NCBI GenBank assembly: GCA_030726195.1
Contig: JANREF010000006.1
Span: 1 to 12,256 of the forward strand
Origin: Burkholderiaceae bacterium
Lineage (GTDB): Bacteria; Pseudomonadota; Gammaproteobacteria; Burkholderiales; Burkholderiaceae_C
DNA: 12,256 bases
Reading direction: 5' to 3'
Shown here piece after piece: positions 6,302 through 12,256 of the stretch. The position numbers and the translations under genes were made by a program. Under the pieces are notes generated by a model that saw only the letters and a list, made by a program, of their open reading frames with translations, was not told the DNA's origin and did no database searches. The first letter of the stretch is position 1. The number at the start of each line of letters is the position of its first letter.

Positions 6302-7729
6302 ATGTCCCTATCTATCTACAACACCCTCAAGCGCGAAGTCGTTGCGTTTTCACCTTTGCAGCCCGGGCACGCGCGCCTGTATGTGTGCGGCATGACGGTG
6401 TATGACCTGTGTCACTTGGGCCATGCGCGCGTGATGGTGGCCTTTGACGTGGTGCAGCGCTGGCTCAAGGCCAGTGGCCTAGAGGTGACTTATGTGCGCA
6501 ACATCACGGACATAGACGACAAAATCATCAAGCGGGCGTTGGATAACGGCGAGACCATCCAGGCGCTGACCAACCGCATGATTGGCGAAATGCACCGCGA
6601 TGCCGACGCGTTGGGCATAGAGCGCCCCACGCACGAGCCGCGCGCAACAGACTATGTGCCGCAGATGCTGTCCATGATTGAGGGGCTGCAAGGCAAGGGC
6701 TTGGCCTACCAAAGCAGCAACGGTGACGTGAACTATGCCGTGCGCGGCTTCGCCAATTACGGTGCACTGAGCGGCAAGTCGGTTGACGAGTTGCGCGCCG
6801 GTGAGCGCGTGGCCGTGGTGGGCGGCAAGCAAGATCCATTGGACTTTGTGTTGTGGAAGTCGGCCAAGGCGGACGAGCCAGCCGACGCCAAGTGGGACAG
6901 CGCTTTTGGGCAAGGCCGCCCGGGCTGGCACATTGAGTGCTCCGCCATGAGTTGCGCCTTGTTGGGCGAGCAGTTTGACATTCACGGTGGTGGTGCGGAC
7001 TTGCAGTTTCCCCACCACGAAAACGAGATTGCCCAAACTGAAGGAGTGACCGGCAAAACCATGGCCCAGGTGTGGATGCACAACGGCTTCGTGCGTGTAG
7101 ATAACGAAAAAATGTCCAAGAGCTTGGGCAACTTCTTCACCATCCGCGAAGTGCTCAAAGCCTTTGACGCCGAGACGGTGCGGTTTTTCATCATCCGCGC
7201 CCATTACCGCAGCCCGCTCAATTACAGCGATGCGCATTTGCAAGACGCCAAGGGTGCGCTCAAACGTCTGTACACGGCATTGGCCAAGGTGGATGTGTCT
7301 GCGGTGCCAGTGGTCGGCCCCAGCGCCATGGACTGGTCAGCCAACGATTACACCCGCGCCTTCAAGGCGGCCATGGACGACGACTTTGGCACCCCCGGTG
7401 CAGTGGCCGTGCTGTTTGATTTGGCGGGCGAGGTGAACAAAACCGGCTCATTGGAACTGGCGGCTTTGCTGCGCAATTTGGGTGGCGTGCTCGGGCTGTT
7501 GCAAACCACGCCCAGCGCATTTTTGCAGGCGGGTCAGACTGGCCACAGTGGCGCGAGCGACCAACACGCAGCCGCCGAAGCGCTGGACATTGACGCGTTG
7601 ATTGCCAAGCGCGCTGCGGCCAAGGCCGCCAAAGATTTTGCGGGTGCCGATGCCATTCGAGCCGATTTGCTGGCCAAGGGTGTGGTGCTCAAAGACAGTG
7701 CGCAAGGCACCACATGGGAGCGCGCGTGA
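6302..7729 (+). CDS. cysS: Cysteinyl-tRNA synthetase
   Basis: 475 residues, close to the usual class I CysRS length. It charges tRNA-Cys with cysteine in the cytoplasm, using ATP. The HIGH signature is HLGH at 38-41 and KMSKS is at 270-274. The zinc site that selects cysteine is intact: C29 (in YVCG), C213 (in IECSAM), H238 and E242 (in FPHHENE). The C-terminal part, about 320-475, is the helical DALR/anticodon-binding region, ending with the typical A-D-x-I-R-x-D-L element. The ATG at 6302 begins the conserved N-terminus; an in-frame TTG at 6296 is less likely. No clear Shine-Dalgarno is visible before it. The 3' end overlaps the DNA glycosylase gene, so the two are probably co-transcribed. 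Confidence 0.97.
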   Translation: MSLSIYNTLKREVVAFSPLQPGHARLYVCGMTVYDLCHLGHARVMVAFDVVQRWLKASGLEVTYVRNITDIDDKIIKRALDNGETIQALTNRMIGEMHRDADALGIERPTHEPRATDYVPQMLSMIEGLQGKGLAYQSSNGDVNYAVRGFANYGALSGKSVDELRAGERVAVVGGKQDPLDFVLWKSAKADEPADAKWDSAFGQGRPGWHIECSAMSCALLGEQFDIHGGGADLQFPHHENEIAQTEGVTGKTMAQVWMHNGFVRVDNEKMSKSLGNFFTIREVLKAFDAETVRFFIIRAHYRSPLNYSDAHLQDAKGALKRLYTALAKVDVSAVPVVGPSAMDWSANDYTRAFKAAMDDDFGTPGAVAVLFDLAGEVNKTGSLELAALLRNLGGVLGLLQTTPSAFLQAGQTGHSGASDQHAAAEALDIDALIAKRAAAKAAKDFAGADAIRADLLAKGVVLKDSAQGTTWERA

Positions 7730-8364
7730 GCGCGCTCGCCGCGGCTGTGCAACCAGAATACTGGGAGCAGGCTTGCGAACACTTGATGCGCAAAGACCGC
7801 GTCATGCGCCGATTGGTGCCCAAGTTCCCCAATGCCAGCATCGAAACCCGAGGCGATGCATTTGTCACACTGGCGCGCAGCGTGGTGGGGCAGCAAATAT
7901 CGGTCAAAGCCGCGCAGTCGGTATGGGAGCGCTTTGCCGCACTCATGAAAGTGGTCAAGCCGCACAACGTGCTTAATTTAGAGGTGGACGCCATGCGCGG
8001 CGCGGGTCTGAGTGCGCGCAAGGTGGAGTACCTCAAGGACTTGGCCGCGTATTTCCATGAGGGCCGCGTGCACGTGAGCGCCTGGGCTGATATGGACGAC
8101 GAGGCCATCATCACCGAGCTGGTGGCCATACGCGGCATTGGGCGCTGGACGGCAGAAATGTTTTTGATGTTCCACCTGATGCGACCCAACATTTTGCCGC
8201 TGGACGATGTGGGTTTGCTCAACGGCGTGAGCCAGCTGTACTTCTCTGGCGAGAAAGTCAGCCGCAGCGAAGTGCGCGATCTGGCCCGCGCTTGGGCGCC
8301 CTACAGCACGGTGGCGACTTGGTATATTTGGCGCTCGCTGGACCCATTGCCCGTGGCCTACTGA
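7714..8364 (+). CDS. AlkA-family DNA-3-methyladenine glycosylase (HhH-GPD)
   Basis: 216 residues. It is the HhH-GPD base-excision fold without the extra N-terminal domain of E. coli AlkA. The family would remove 3-methyladenine and related alkylated purines from DNA. Evidence: SVVGQQIS at 56-63, the helix-hairpin-helix [15 protein letters not shown] at 136-150, and LPLDDVG at 161-167, where D164 (or D165) should be the catalytic aspartate. It lacks the C-terminal iron-sulfur cysteines of endonuclease III and MutY. Two starts are possible: ATG 7714 with AAGG 6 nt upstream, overlapping cysS by 16 nt, or GTG 7726 with GGGAG 5 nt upstream, overlapping the cysS stop as GTGA. Either implies coupling with cysS. 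The exact substrate range cannot be read from the sequence. Confidence 0.9.
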   Translation: MGARVSALAAAVQPEYWEQACEHLMRKDRVMRRLVPKFPNASIETRGDAFVTLARSVVGQQISVKAAQSVWERFAALMKVVKPHNVLNLEVDAMRGAGLSARKVEYLKDLAAYFHEGRVHVSAWADMDDEAIITELVAIRGIGRWTAEMFLMFHLMRPNILPLDDVGLLNGVSQLYFSGEKVSRSEVRDLARAWAPYSTVATWYIWRSLDPLPVAY

Positions 8365-8431
8365 GGCTGCCCGCACACTTGGGTGCGTATGCCAGCACCA
8401 TAACAACACAGACTCCTACAGGGAGAAGCCA

Positions 8432-9400
8432 ATGAGTAAACGTCATTTCTTAGATTTTGAGCAACCCATTGCCGAACTTGAAAACAAGGTCGACGAGCTG
8501 CGCTATGTGCAGTCGGAGTCTGCGGTGGACATTTCGCAGGAAATTGAGCAAATCTCTAAAAAGAGCCTGCAACTGACCAAAGACATTTACGCCAACCTCA
8601 CGCCTTGGCAAGTCACCAAGATCGCTAGGCACCCCGAGCGTCCGTACACGCTGGATTACATCAACGGCATCTTCACGCACTTTGTCGAGCTGCATGGCGA
8701 CCGCCACTTTGCCGACGACCAAAGCATTGTGGGCGGCATGGCGCGCCTGAATGGCCAGCCGTGTATGGTGCTGGGCCATCAAAAAGGACGCGACACCAAA
8801 GAGCGCACCTTGCGCAACTTTGGCATGACCAAGCCAGAGGGTTACCGCAAAGCTTTGCGCCTGATGAAGCTGGCGGAGAAATTCAAAATACCCGTGTTCA
8901 CGTTTGTGGATACACCCGGCGCTTACCCAGGTATTGACGCGGAAGAGCGTGGTCAAAGTGAAGCCATTGGCCGCAATATTTTTGAGATGGCGCAGCTGGA
9001 AGTGCCCATCATCTCCACCATCATTGGCGAAGGCGGCTCTGGCGGTGCCTTGGCCATTTCTGTCGGTGACCAAGTGCTGATGTTGCAGTATGCGGTGTAC
9101 TCGGTCATCAGTCCGGAAGGCTGTGCCTCCATTTTGTGGAAAACCAGCGACAAAGCCGAAGTGGCTGCCGAGGCCTTGGGCATTGTGGCCACGCGCCTCA
9201 AGGGTTTGGGCCTGATAGACAAAATTGTGAGCGAGCCCGTTGGCGGGGCCCACCGCGACCACAAAGCTATGGTGGGTGTGCTCAAAAAATCACTGACCGA
9301 CGCGCTGCGTCTGGTGTCTGACCTCAAGCCCAAGGAGTTGGTGGAGCGCCGTTACGAGCGCTTGAACAGCTACGGCCGTTTCACCGACACGTCGATCTGA
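8432..9400 (+). CDS. accA: Acetyl-CoA carboxylase carboxyltransferase subunit alpha
   Basis: 322 residues, full length for AccA. With AccD it forms the carboxyltransferase that moves the carboxyl group from biotin on AccB to acetyl-CoA, giving malonyl-CoA for fatty acid synthesis. The N-terminal helical part (about 5-60, [18 protein letters not shown]) is typical. The crotonase-like core has [10 protein letters not shown] (158-167), the oxyanion and biotin-binding region [11 protein letters not shown] (198-208), and [11 protein letters not shown] (226-236). GGGAG lies 6 nt before the ATG. It follows the glycosylase gene by 67 nt with no obvious terminator; a weak hairpin with 5-bp arms at 8372-8387 has no T tract. 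Its partner accD is not in the window. Confidence 0.97.
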   Translation: MSKRHFLDFEQPIAELENKVDELRYVQSESAVDISQEIEQISKKSLQLTKDIYANLTPWQVTKIARHPERPYTLDYINGIFTHFVELHGDRHFADDQSIVGGMARLNGQPCMVLGHQKGRDTKERTLRNFGMTKPEGYRKALRLMKLAEKFKIPVFTFVDTPGAYPGIDAEERGQSEAIGRNIFEMAQLEVPIISTIIGEGGSGGALAISVGDQVLMLQYAVYSVISPEGCASILWKTSDKAEVAAEALGIVATRLKGLGLIDKIVSEPVGGAHRDHKAMVGVLKKSLTDALRLVSDLKPKELVERRYERLNSYGRFTDTSI

Positions 9401-9710
9401 CCATCAAGCCCTGAACTCGGGCGCTGAACGCAATTGCGGTAGGTGATGGCTGCTGCGCACAGCGCGCCGCACGCACAGACCCACAAGCAGGACGACAACC
9501 AGGGCGACGGGCGCGGCAGGCCGCACCGGCCGCTGTGCAACGGGGAGGTGGCGGCCGCTGTTGAACTTTGGGCCTGATTGGACATGATTGAACATGATTG
9601 AACATGATCAAAACCTGCTAAACATGTGTTGACGTGCCATTCAGCCTTACCCCAGCCCCTGTAGCGCCCATACTACGACCCACCCCACGATCCACTCTAG
9701 GATCCACGTC
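9401..9710. other. Spacer between accA and tilS
   Basis: 310 nt without a gene I can support. It holds a 10-bp palindrome CGCAATTGCG (9429-9438), a GC-rich stretch with a direct repeat of CGGCCGCTGT (near 9524 and 9552), three tandem decamers (9576-9605) and a 12-nt periodic repeat running into tilS. I find no confident promoter or intrinsic terminator; a TTGACG at 9629 has no matching -10 at proper spacing. Small minus-strand frames of 63-76 codons exist but show no ribosome binding site or known motif. Confidence 0.6.
9576..9605. repeat. Three tandem 10-bp repeats upstream of tilS
   Basis: GATTGGACAT, GATTGAACAT and GATTGAACAT follow head to tail, and the next bases start a fourth partial copy (GAT, 9606-9608). 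The 10-bp period equals about one helical turn, so each copy faces the same side of the DNA. The last copy also forms a loose inverted repeat TTGA-N6-TCAA (9599-9612 region). The repeat is seen directly; a regulatory role is speculation. Confidence 0.7.
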
Positions 9711-9719
9711 ATGACCCAT
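9677..9719. repeat. 12-nt periodic repeat over the tilS start
   Basis: The heptamers GACCCAC (9677), GATCCAC (9689), GATCCAC (9701) and GACCCAT (9713) are spaced exactly 12 nt apart with varying 5-nt spacers. The array covers the tilS Shine-Dalgarno and start codon. It could be a slippage product or a protein or RNA-binding site at translation start. Confidence 0.6.
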
Positions 9720-10751
9720 CCCAACCCTTGCGCCAAGGCCTTGGCCAGCTGGCACGAGCAGCAGCTCGGCCACGCGGGCGAGACGTCGTTGGCAGATGCC
9801 TGCAGCGGCGGCGGGCGTATTGGCGTGGCCTACAGCGGTGGGGCGGACTCAACGGCCTTGTTGCTCGCAGCCATAAATTTGTGGGGCGAGCGCGTGGTGG
9901 CGCTGCACGTGAATCACGGCTTGCAAGCGGCGGCGGGTGCGTTTGAGCAGCATGCGCGCACTTGGTGCGAGACCCACCACATCGAGTGCCGCGTGGCCAA
10001 CTTGCAAGTCGTCGTAGCCGCAGGCGACAGCCTGGAGGAGCGCGCGCGCGTGGCGCGTTACCAAGCCTTGGCCCAGCTCGCCAACGGTGCGGGTGCCAGC
10101 CACACACACGACGCGGCACAGGCCTGCGCCGTGGTGTTGCTGGCCCAACATGCACAAGACCAGCTCGAAACCATGCTCATTGCCTTGAGCCGTGGTGCTG
10201 GTTTGCCCGGACTGAGCGCCATGGCTGCACAGTTTGAACGCCATGGCCAGCGCTTTGCGAGGCCCATTTTGGGCGTACAAGCCACAGCTATTCGGCAGTG
10301 GCTGGTGCAGTCGGGGCACCGCTTTGTAGACGACCCCAGCAACGCAGACACCAGCTACACGCGCAACCGCATTCGCGCGCAGGTGTTGCCTGCGCTGGAG
10401 CAAGCCTTGCCGGGCGTGGCGCAGGCGGTGGCGCGCAGTGCCGAGCATGCCGCGCAGGCGCAGGGCTTGTTACAAGAGTTGGCAGCCTTGGATGCGCTTG
10501 AAACGGGTTTGCCACCTGGTATCAAAGCGCTGCAAACCTTGCAGGCCGCCAGCCCCGCGCGCTGTGCCAATGTGTTGCGCCACTGGCTGGCGCACACACC
10601 CGGTGCCACGCCCAGCGCGGCACAGCTGCAACAGCTCATGCAACAGGTGCAATCGTGTACCACGCGTGGCCACGCCATTGATATCAAGGTCGGGCAGGGG
10701 CACGTGCGCCGAGACGGCGAAAAACTGACCTACAGCCCACCTATAATTTAG
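9711..10751 (+). CDS. tilS: tRNA(Ile)-lysidine synthase
   Basis: 346 residues. It uses ATP and lysine to turn cytidine 34 of the CAU-anticodon tRNA-Ile into lysidine, changing both codon reading (AUA) and charging; this is normally essential. The N-type ATP pyrophosphatase P-loop is YSGGADST at 41-48. Further family motifs are ALHVNHGLQ (64-72), AQHAQDQLETMLIALSRGAG (145-164) and DDPSNAD with YTRNRIR (207-222). E. coli TilS is about 430 residues; this copy ends after the central helical part and appears to lack the C-terminal TilS_C domain, as do other short TilS proteins. AGGA lies 8 nt before the ATG, within an unusual 12-nt repeat. About 90 nt separate it from lysC. The sequence between the motifs is Ala-rich, but no key residue is missing. 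Confidence 0.95.
   Translation: MTHPNPCAKALASWHEQQLGHAGETSLADACSGGGRIGVAYSGGADSTALLLAAINLWGERVVALHVNHGLQAAAGAFEQHARTWCETHHIECRVANLQVVVAAGDSLEERARVARYQALAQLANGAGASHTHDAAQACAVVLLAQHAQDQLETMLIALSRGAGLPGLSAMAAQFERHGQRFARPILGVQATAIRQWLVQSGHRFVDDPSNADTSYTRNRIRAQVLPALEQALPGVAQAVARSAEHAAQAQGLLQELAALDALETGLPPGIKALQTLQAASPARCANVLRHWLAHTPGATPSAAQLQQLMQQVQSCTTRGHAIDIKVGQGHVRRDGEKLTYSPPII
10742..10747 (+). promoter_or_regulatory. Candidate lysC -10 box inside the 3' end of tilS
   Basis: A perfect TATAAT sits over the last codons of tilS, followed by TTAGGGTTT, a context common downstream of betaproteobacterial -10 boxes. The expected -35 position is GAAAAA-like, and the nearest better hexamer, CTGACC (10725-10730), is only 11 nt away, so the -35 is weak. 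Transcription would start near 10754 with a leader of about 90 nt before lysC. Confidence 0.4.
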
Positions 10752-10789
10752 GGTTTGCCCGAAGGCCCGTGTGCCCGCGAGGCGAGCCC
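10751..10789 (+). other. Predicted RNA hairpin between tilS and lysC
   Basis: GGGTTTGCC (10751-10759) can pair with GGCGAGCCC (10781-10789) over 9 bp including two G-U pairs, around a 21-nt loop that could hold a smaller GCC/GGC stem. No T run follows, so it is not a standard intrinsic terminator. It may be a leader structure of lysC or protect the end of tilS mRNA. Found by eye, no energy calculated. Confidence 0.35.
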
Positions 10790-10844
10790 ATCGTTTCCCA
10801 TCTGTCCAACTCCAACCGCCGTGCGTTGAGCACTGCAACTCTTT

Positions 10845-12125
10845 ATGGCTTTAATTGTTCACAAGTACGGTGGCACCTCCATGGGGTCTACCGAGCGTAT
10901 TCGCAACGTCGCCAAGCGCGTTGCCAAATGGCACCGTGCGGGTCACCAAATGGTGGTGGTGCCGTCTGCCATGAGTGGTGAGACCAACCGCTTGCTGGGC
11001 TTGGCCAACGAGTTGGCGCCTGCCAAGCGTGGCGACGCCTTTGACCGAGAGCTGGACATGTTGGCCTCCACCGGTGAGCAAGTCTCCGTTGGCTTGCTGG
11101 CCATTGCTTTGCAGGCCGAGGGCATAGACGCCATCAGTTTTGCCGGCTGGCAAGTGCCCATCAAAACCAGCGCCACACACACCAAGGCTCGTATCGAGTC
11201 CATAGACGACGCCCGCGTGCGCGGCGAGTTGGCCGCTGGCAAGGTGGTCATCATCACCGGCTTCCAAGGTGTGGACAGCAACAACGACATCACCACGCTG
11301 GGCCGTGGCGGCTCGGACACCTCGGCTGTGGCGGTGGCTGCGGCCATGAAGGCCGATGAATGCTTGATTTACACCGACGTGGACGGCGTATACACCACAG
11401 ACCCGCGCGTGGTGGAAGACGCTCGCCGACTGGCTCGTATCAGCTTTGAAGAAATGCTGGAAATGGCCAGCTTGGGCAGCAAGGTGTTGCAAATCCGCTC
11501 GGTGGAGTTTGCCGGTAAATACAAGGTCCCCATGCGTGTGCTGTCCAGCTTTACGCCATGGGACATAGACATCAATGAAGAAGCCAAATCTGGCACTTTG
11601 ATTACTTTTGAGGACACTGAAGTCATGGAAAAAGCTGCTGTATCGGGCATCGCATTCAACCGCGATGAAGCCAAAGTCTCGTTGTTGGGCGTGTCAGACA
11701 CGCCCGGCATTGCCTACAAAATTTTGGGCAGTGTGGCGGACGCCAACATCGATGTGGACATGATCATTCAAAACCTAAGCAAAGACGGGCGCACCGACTT
11801 CAGCTTCACGGTGCACCGCAACGATTACGCCAAAACCATCGACTTGCTCAACAACAAAGTGGCGGGAGAGCTGGGCGCGCAAGAGGTGACCGGCGACGCC
11901 AAGATCTGCAAGGTCAGCGTGGTGGGTATTGGCATGCGCAGCCATGCGGGCGTGGCCAGCAAAATGTTCCGGGCTTTGAGCGAGGAGGGTATCAACATCC
12001 AGATGATTTCCACCTCTGAAATCAAGGTGTCTGTGGTGATTGATGAGAAGTACATGGAACTGGCCGTGCGTGCCTTGCACCGCGTCTTTGACTTAGACCA
12101 AGACAACAGTACAGACGCCATTTAA
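10845..12125 (+). CDS. lysC: Aspartate kinase with two C-terminal ACT domains
   Basis: 426 residues. It phosphorylates aspartate at the entry of the lysine, threonine, methionine and diaminopimelate pathways. The amino acid kinase domain covers about 1-245: KYGGTSMGS at 7-15, TLGRGGSDTSA at 151-161 and YTDVDGVYTTDPR at 176-188. Two ACT domains follow, one starting at LGVSDTPG (281-288) and one at SVVGIGMRSHAG (358-369), the latter containing MISTSEIKVSVVI (387-399). This architecture is that of monofunctional aspartokinases controlled by feedback from lysine and/or threonine. The ATG at 10845 gives the conserved N-terminus, but no good Shine-Dalgarno precedes it. An in-frame ATG at 11625 may start a separate regulatory subunit. 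The window shows no homoserine dehydrogenase fusion. Confidence 0.96.
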   Translation: MALIVHKYGGTSMGSTERIRNVAKRVAKWHRAGHQMVVVPSAMSGETNRLLGLANELAPAKRGDAFDRELDMLASTGEQVSVGLLAIALQAEGIDAISFAGWQVPIKTSATHTKARIESIDDARVRGELAAGKVVIITGFQGVDSNNDITTLGRGGSDTSAVAVAAAMKADECLIYTDVDGVYTTDPRVVEDARRLARISFEEMLEMASLGSKVLQIRSVEFAGKYKVPMRVLSSFTPWDIDINEEAKSGTLITFEDTEVMEKAAVSGIAFNRDEAKVSLLGVSDTPGIAYKILGSVADANIDVDMIIQNLSKDGRTDFSFTVHRNDYAKTIDLLNNKVAGELGAQEVTGDAKICKVSVVGIGMRSHAGVASKMFRALSEEGINIQMISTSEIKVSVVIDEKYMELAVRALHRVFDLDQDNSTDAI

Positions 12126-12188
12126 GCGCGGGCCACGCATTTGTAACTCTTTGGTGGGCGTTGCGCCAAAACACCTAACAAGTCGTGG

Positions 12189-12194
12189 CATAAT
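12189..12194 (+). promoter_or_regulatory. Candidate -10 box of the tRNA-Ser gene
   Basis: CATAAT (5 of 6 to consensus) ends 9 nt before the first base of the tRNA, a normal distance for a short 5' leader. No convincing -35 lies 16-18 nt upstream; TTGCGC at 12161 is 22 nt away. Tentative. Confidence 0.35.
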
Positions 12195-12203
12195 CTGAGG
12201 CTC

Positions 12204-12256
12204 GGAGCGATGACCGAGTGGCCGAAGGTGCTCCCCTGCTAAGGGAGTATGGGGTG
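12204..12256 (+). tRNA. tRNA-Ser (anticodon GCU), 5' part, cut by window end
   Basis: The 5' acceptor strand is GGAGCGA (12204-12210), followed by TG and a D arm containing CCGAGTGGCCGAAGG. The anticodon stem CTCCC/GGGAG closes the loop CTGCTAA, whose central GCT reads AGC/AGU codons. The sequence then enters the long variable arm typical of serine tRNAs and runs off the window; the rest of the variable arm, the T arm and the 3' acceptor are missing. It starts about 79 nt after lysC. Confidence 0.93.

Noticed and set aside
6479..7243. 254-codon open frame on the minus strand inside cysS
   Set aside because: It lies wholly antisense to a motif-complete cysS. Its His/Val/Ala-rich product has no recognisable domain, and long antisense frames are expected in GC-rich genes.
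8372..8387. Hairpin CGCAC/GTGCG between the glycosylase gene and accA
   Set aside because: Only 5 bp and followed by TATGCC rather than a T run, so it is not an intrinsic terminator.
8450..9262. 270-codon open frame on the minus strand inside accA
   Set aside because: It is fully antisense to an intact accA and shows no family motif or plausible ribosome binding site; a codon-bias shadow.
9404..9595. 63-codon minus-strand frame with a hydrophobic stretch in the accA-tilS spacer
   Set aside because: A possible small membrane protein, but no Shine-Dalgarno, no known motif, and competing frames of similar length in the same region; not enough support.
9629..9634. TTGACG as a -35 box for tilS
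   Set aside because: No -10-like hexamer occurs 15-19 nt downstream; that stretch is C-rich.
10769..10844. Leader peptide for lysC attenuation
   Set aside because: The only short frame here starts with GTG, has no run of Lys or Thr codons, and runs on past the lysC start.
12126..12180. Possible terminator after lysC (TTTGG...CCAAA with an inner GGCG/CGCC)
   Set aside because: The arms cannot pair continuously and no T tract follows on the plus strand.

Overview
The window reads as a chromosomal housekeeping segment of a betaproteobacterium, most likely Burkholderiales and probably near the Comamonadaceae. This rests on the protein flavour, the moderately high GC, the TAnAAT-type -10 boxes with weak -35 boxes, and the order cysS / AlkA-type glycosylase / accA / tilS / lysC / tRNA-Ser, which I recall from that order. 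I could not run a database search. I see no phage, transposase, CRISPR or defence genes.

Left half (1-6089), all on the minus strand. Read in the direction of transcription, a cluster starts near 6.1 kb. It encodes a secreted or membrane-anchored TPR protein, a YkuD-fold L,D-transpeptidase-like enzyme, a periplasmic cyclophilin (ppiA), a cytoplasmic cyclophilin (ppiB) and the lipid A enzyme LpxH. Gaps are 11 nt, a 4-nt overlap, 4 nt and about 58 nt, so it is probably one operon with an envelope theme. The TPR protein and the L,D-transpeptidase end in what looks like the same NTF2-like domain, which suggests they work as a pair. After a gene-free stretch of about 400 nt with a strong promoter, a separate minus-strand gene encodes an inner-membrane-anchored SLT lytic transglycosylase.

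Right half (6302-12256), all on the plus strand and divergent from the envelope cluster. cysS overlaps an AlkA-family DNA glycosylase gene, followed by accA (fatty acid synthesis). A 310-nt spacer with short tandem repeats follows, then tilS (tRNA-Ile lysidine synthase), lysC (aspartate kinase, with a candidate promoter at the end of tilS), and the 5' part of a tRNA-Ser(GCU) cut by the window edge.

The most interesting items are the TPR/L,D-transpeptidase pair sharing a C-terminal domain, the non-canonical catalytic motif of that enzyme, a Fur-box-like palindrome at the head of its operon, two tandem-repeat elements before tilS, a structured lysC leader and a possible internal lysC start. None of these is a clear new system. 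The region is largely ordinary core genome.
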